Positions 60,310-61,325 of a stretch of DNA of 61,325 nt are shown piece after piece. Numbering within the stretch: the first letter of the stretch is position 1; every line of letters begins with the position of its first letter. Position numbers and translations under genes: made by a program. The stretch is from Haplosporangium gracile (lineage: Eukaryota; Mortierellomycota; Mortierellomycetes; Mortierellales; Mortierellaceae): NCBI GenBank assembly GCA_015499985.1, contig JAAAUF010000106.1, positions 3,371 to 64,695 of the forward strand, given 5' to 3'. The notes below the pieces were generated by a model that saw only the letters and a list, made by a program, of their open reading frames with translations, was not told the origin of the DNA and did no database searches.

Positions 60310-60936
60310 TCAAGTTCTGCCGACCTTTTTGATATCAGCTCGGAGATCACCTAAACACGTGAAAAGAAAGCAGGTTATGAGACACTTGAATACACGACGG
60401 AATGCAAACAAAAAATGACGTACATAGAGCAATCGCACTTACCGGAGAGAGGGGAGCTAGGACGAGAACCATCCGAGGGATAGCCATGGGGAGGGGTCAA
60501 GGCTTGATAAGGGACGGGTGCATGGACTAGGTCAGTGCAATTAGATAAATGAATTAAAGTTAAAACATAGGGCAGGCTCATGCGCAAGGACGAATGAGAG
60601 CAAAGCGCGTCTGAATTACCTGGTGGGGGTCGTTGGACGATGACGCGAATCGTTTTCTTGGGCGGTGCGTCATCAAAGACATCAGAGATGTCGTCTGTCT
60701 CATCGAACTCCTCCTTCGACAGAACATCGGCTAACGAGATGTTCTTTCGTTCCTTTTTGAGTGCGACAGGGATTGAGACACGCCAGAGGGCGAGCTCATC
60801 AGCAGCGACATCGTCAAAGCGTGGAGCCTTTTCGGTCTTGATGGCCTTCTTGAGTTTGCCAATTGTCTCGGTAGACAGAGAACGAGGTAGATTCACCATC
60901 AACAGCGCAGAGCAAGGTGAAGAGGCTGTCGGTCAT
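60310..60936 (-). pseudogene. Crinkler (CRN)-type header domain, truncated and frameshifted
   Basis: Exons 60936-60620, 60526-60443, 60350-60310. The start MTDSLFTLLCAVDGES is the opening of the ubiquitin-like CRN N-terminal domain found in oomycetes and in Mortierella/Glomeromycotina fungi. It is followed, one frame away, by TIGKLKKAIKTEKAPRFDD, VAADELALWRVSIPVALKK, ISDVFDDAPPKK and IRVIVQRPPP. The frame is lost near 60880, between FSV and STETIG. Exon 2 is the usual Pro/Ser linker (YPSDGSRPSSPLSG). Exon 3 starts the post-header block DLRADIKKV, then runs into a stop after four residues, where foreign LRR sequence begins. CRN headers direct variable C-terminal effector domains; none is present here. 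The coding sum is off by one base, in line with a single indel. An assembly error at the indel cannot be excluded. Confidence 0.7.
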
Positions 60937-61325
60937 GGTGTTGCAAAGCATCAATGAAAAGGAAGGGAAGGGAGGAAAAGGAGAGCCGTAAAAAAGCGAA
61001 CGTTGTGAAGAAGGAGTGGGATGAGGAAGGCGAGGTATGAAAGAATAAACGAGAAAAGGATGCAAGAAGGCGTGGGGTTAAAAGGAAAAGTGAGAAGGAA
61101 TGAAAAGGGCGTGAGAACGATGGCAAAGGCGATGAAGTGTAGAAATGGTGGCAAAAACAGCAGTTGGACACAGCAAAGAAAATGCAAAGTGGGAGAAGTG
61201 GCGAAACGATCAGTTATTTCCTATACGGCAAGGAAATAAACTTCAATGACGCCACCAATTCGCATGGAAGCAGGACAATGGGCGCCATAATTCTCTAATT
61301 GGCTGCCATTATTGCGGGAAATAAG
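60937..61325. other. Upstream region of the CRN-type gene, right edge
   Basis: Purine-rich on the + strand, with no supported coding sequence. CCAAT-like elements (ATTGG) occur near 61300. Confidence 0.35.

Overview
The window is nuclear DNA of an intron-rich, early-diverging fungus. A Mortierellomycotina (Mortierella-type) genome is my best guess. The basis is short GT-AG introns including micro-exons, many F-box/LRR-type remnants, a Crinkler (CRN) header domain, a FAR1-type MULE transposon, and fumarase, Pap1-like bZIP, NiCoT and GH28 genes side by side. The taxon is inferred from gene content, not proven.

Layout. 0.5-5.7 kb (-): SAPS-domain subunit of a Sit4/PP6-type phosphatase, 11 exons. 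6.8-9.6 kb (+): fumarase with a spliced mitochondrial leader and an in-frame cytosolic alternative start. 10.5-10.9 kb (-): small Ser/Thr-rich GPI-type surface protein. 13.1-15.4 kb (-): Pap1/Yap1-like bZIP. 17-25.5 kb is a decayed accessory zone: a broken LRR gene, a MULE transposase whose two halves now face each other after an inversion at an intron, and an unidentified frame-broken gene. 26.7-35.6 kb (+): the most striking locus, an 18-exon gene for a protein of about 2373 aa. It joins AT-hooks, three Tudor-knot-like modules, treble-clef/ZZ fingers, an extended PHD and a GATA finger to a prokaryote/phage-type DNA N6/N4 methyltransferase. 36.1 kb: assembly gap between duplicated flanks. 37.3 kb: truncated Tc1-type HTH. 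38.0-39.8 kb (-): ACAD8-like acyl-CoA dehydrogenase with micro-exons and an altered active-site loop. 41.4-42.7 kb (+): Ni/Co transporter. 43.6-48.1 kb: inverted copies of a foldback repeat on both sides of a GH28 polygalacturonase, whose upstream region carries a four-unit GATAAG tandem repeat. 48.5-49.3 kb: LRR remnant. 49.6-59.1 kb (-): sacsin-like protein of about 3047 aa with two GHKL ATPase modules and a C-terminal BTB domain. 59.7-60.9 kb (-): CRN header spliced up against an LRR fragment.

Exon coordinates were derived by hand from GT-AG boundaries, phase agreement and family resemblance. The coding sums of all intact multi-exon models are divisible by three. Family assignments rest on motifs recognised by eye; no database search was run. 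The genes are mostly independent housekeeping loci; the main candidate for a new system is the chromatin-reader/DNA-methyltransferase fusion.
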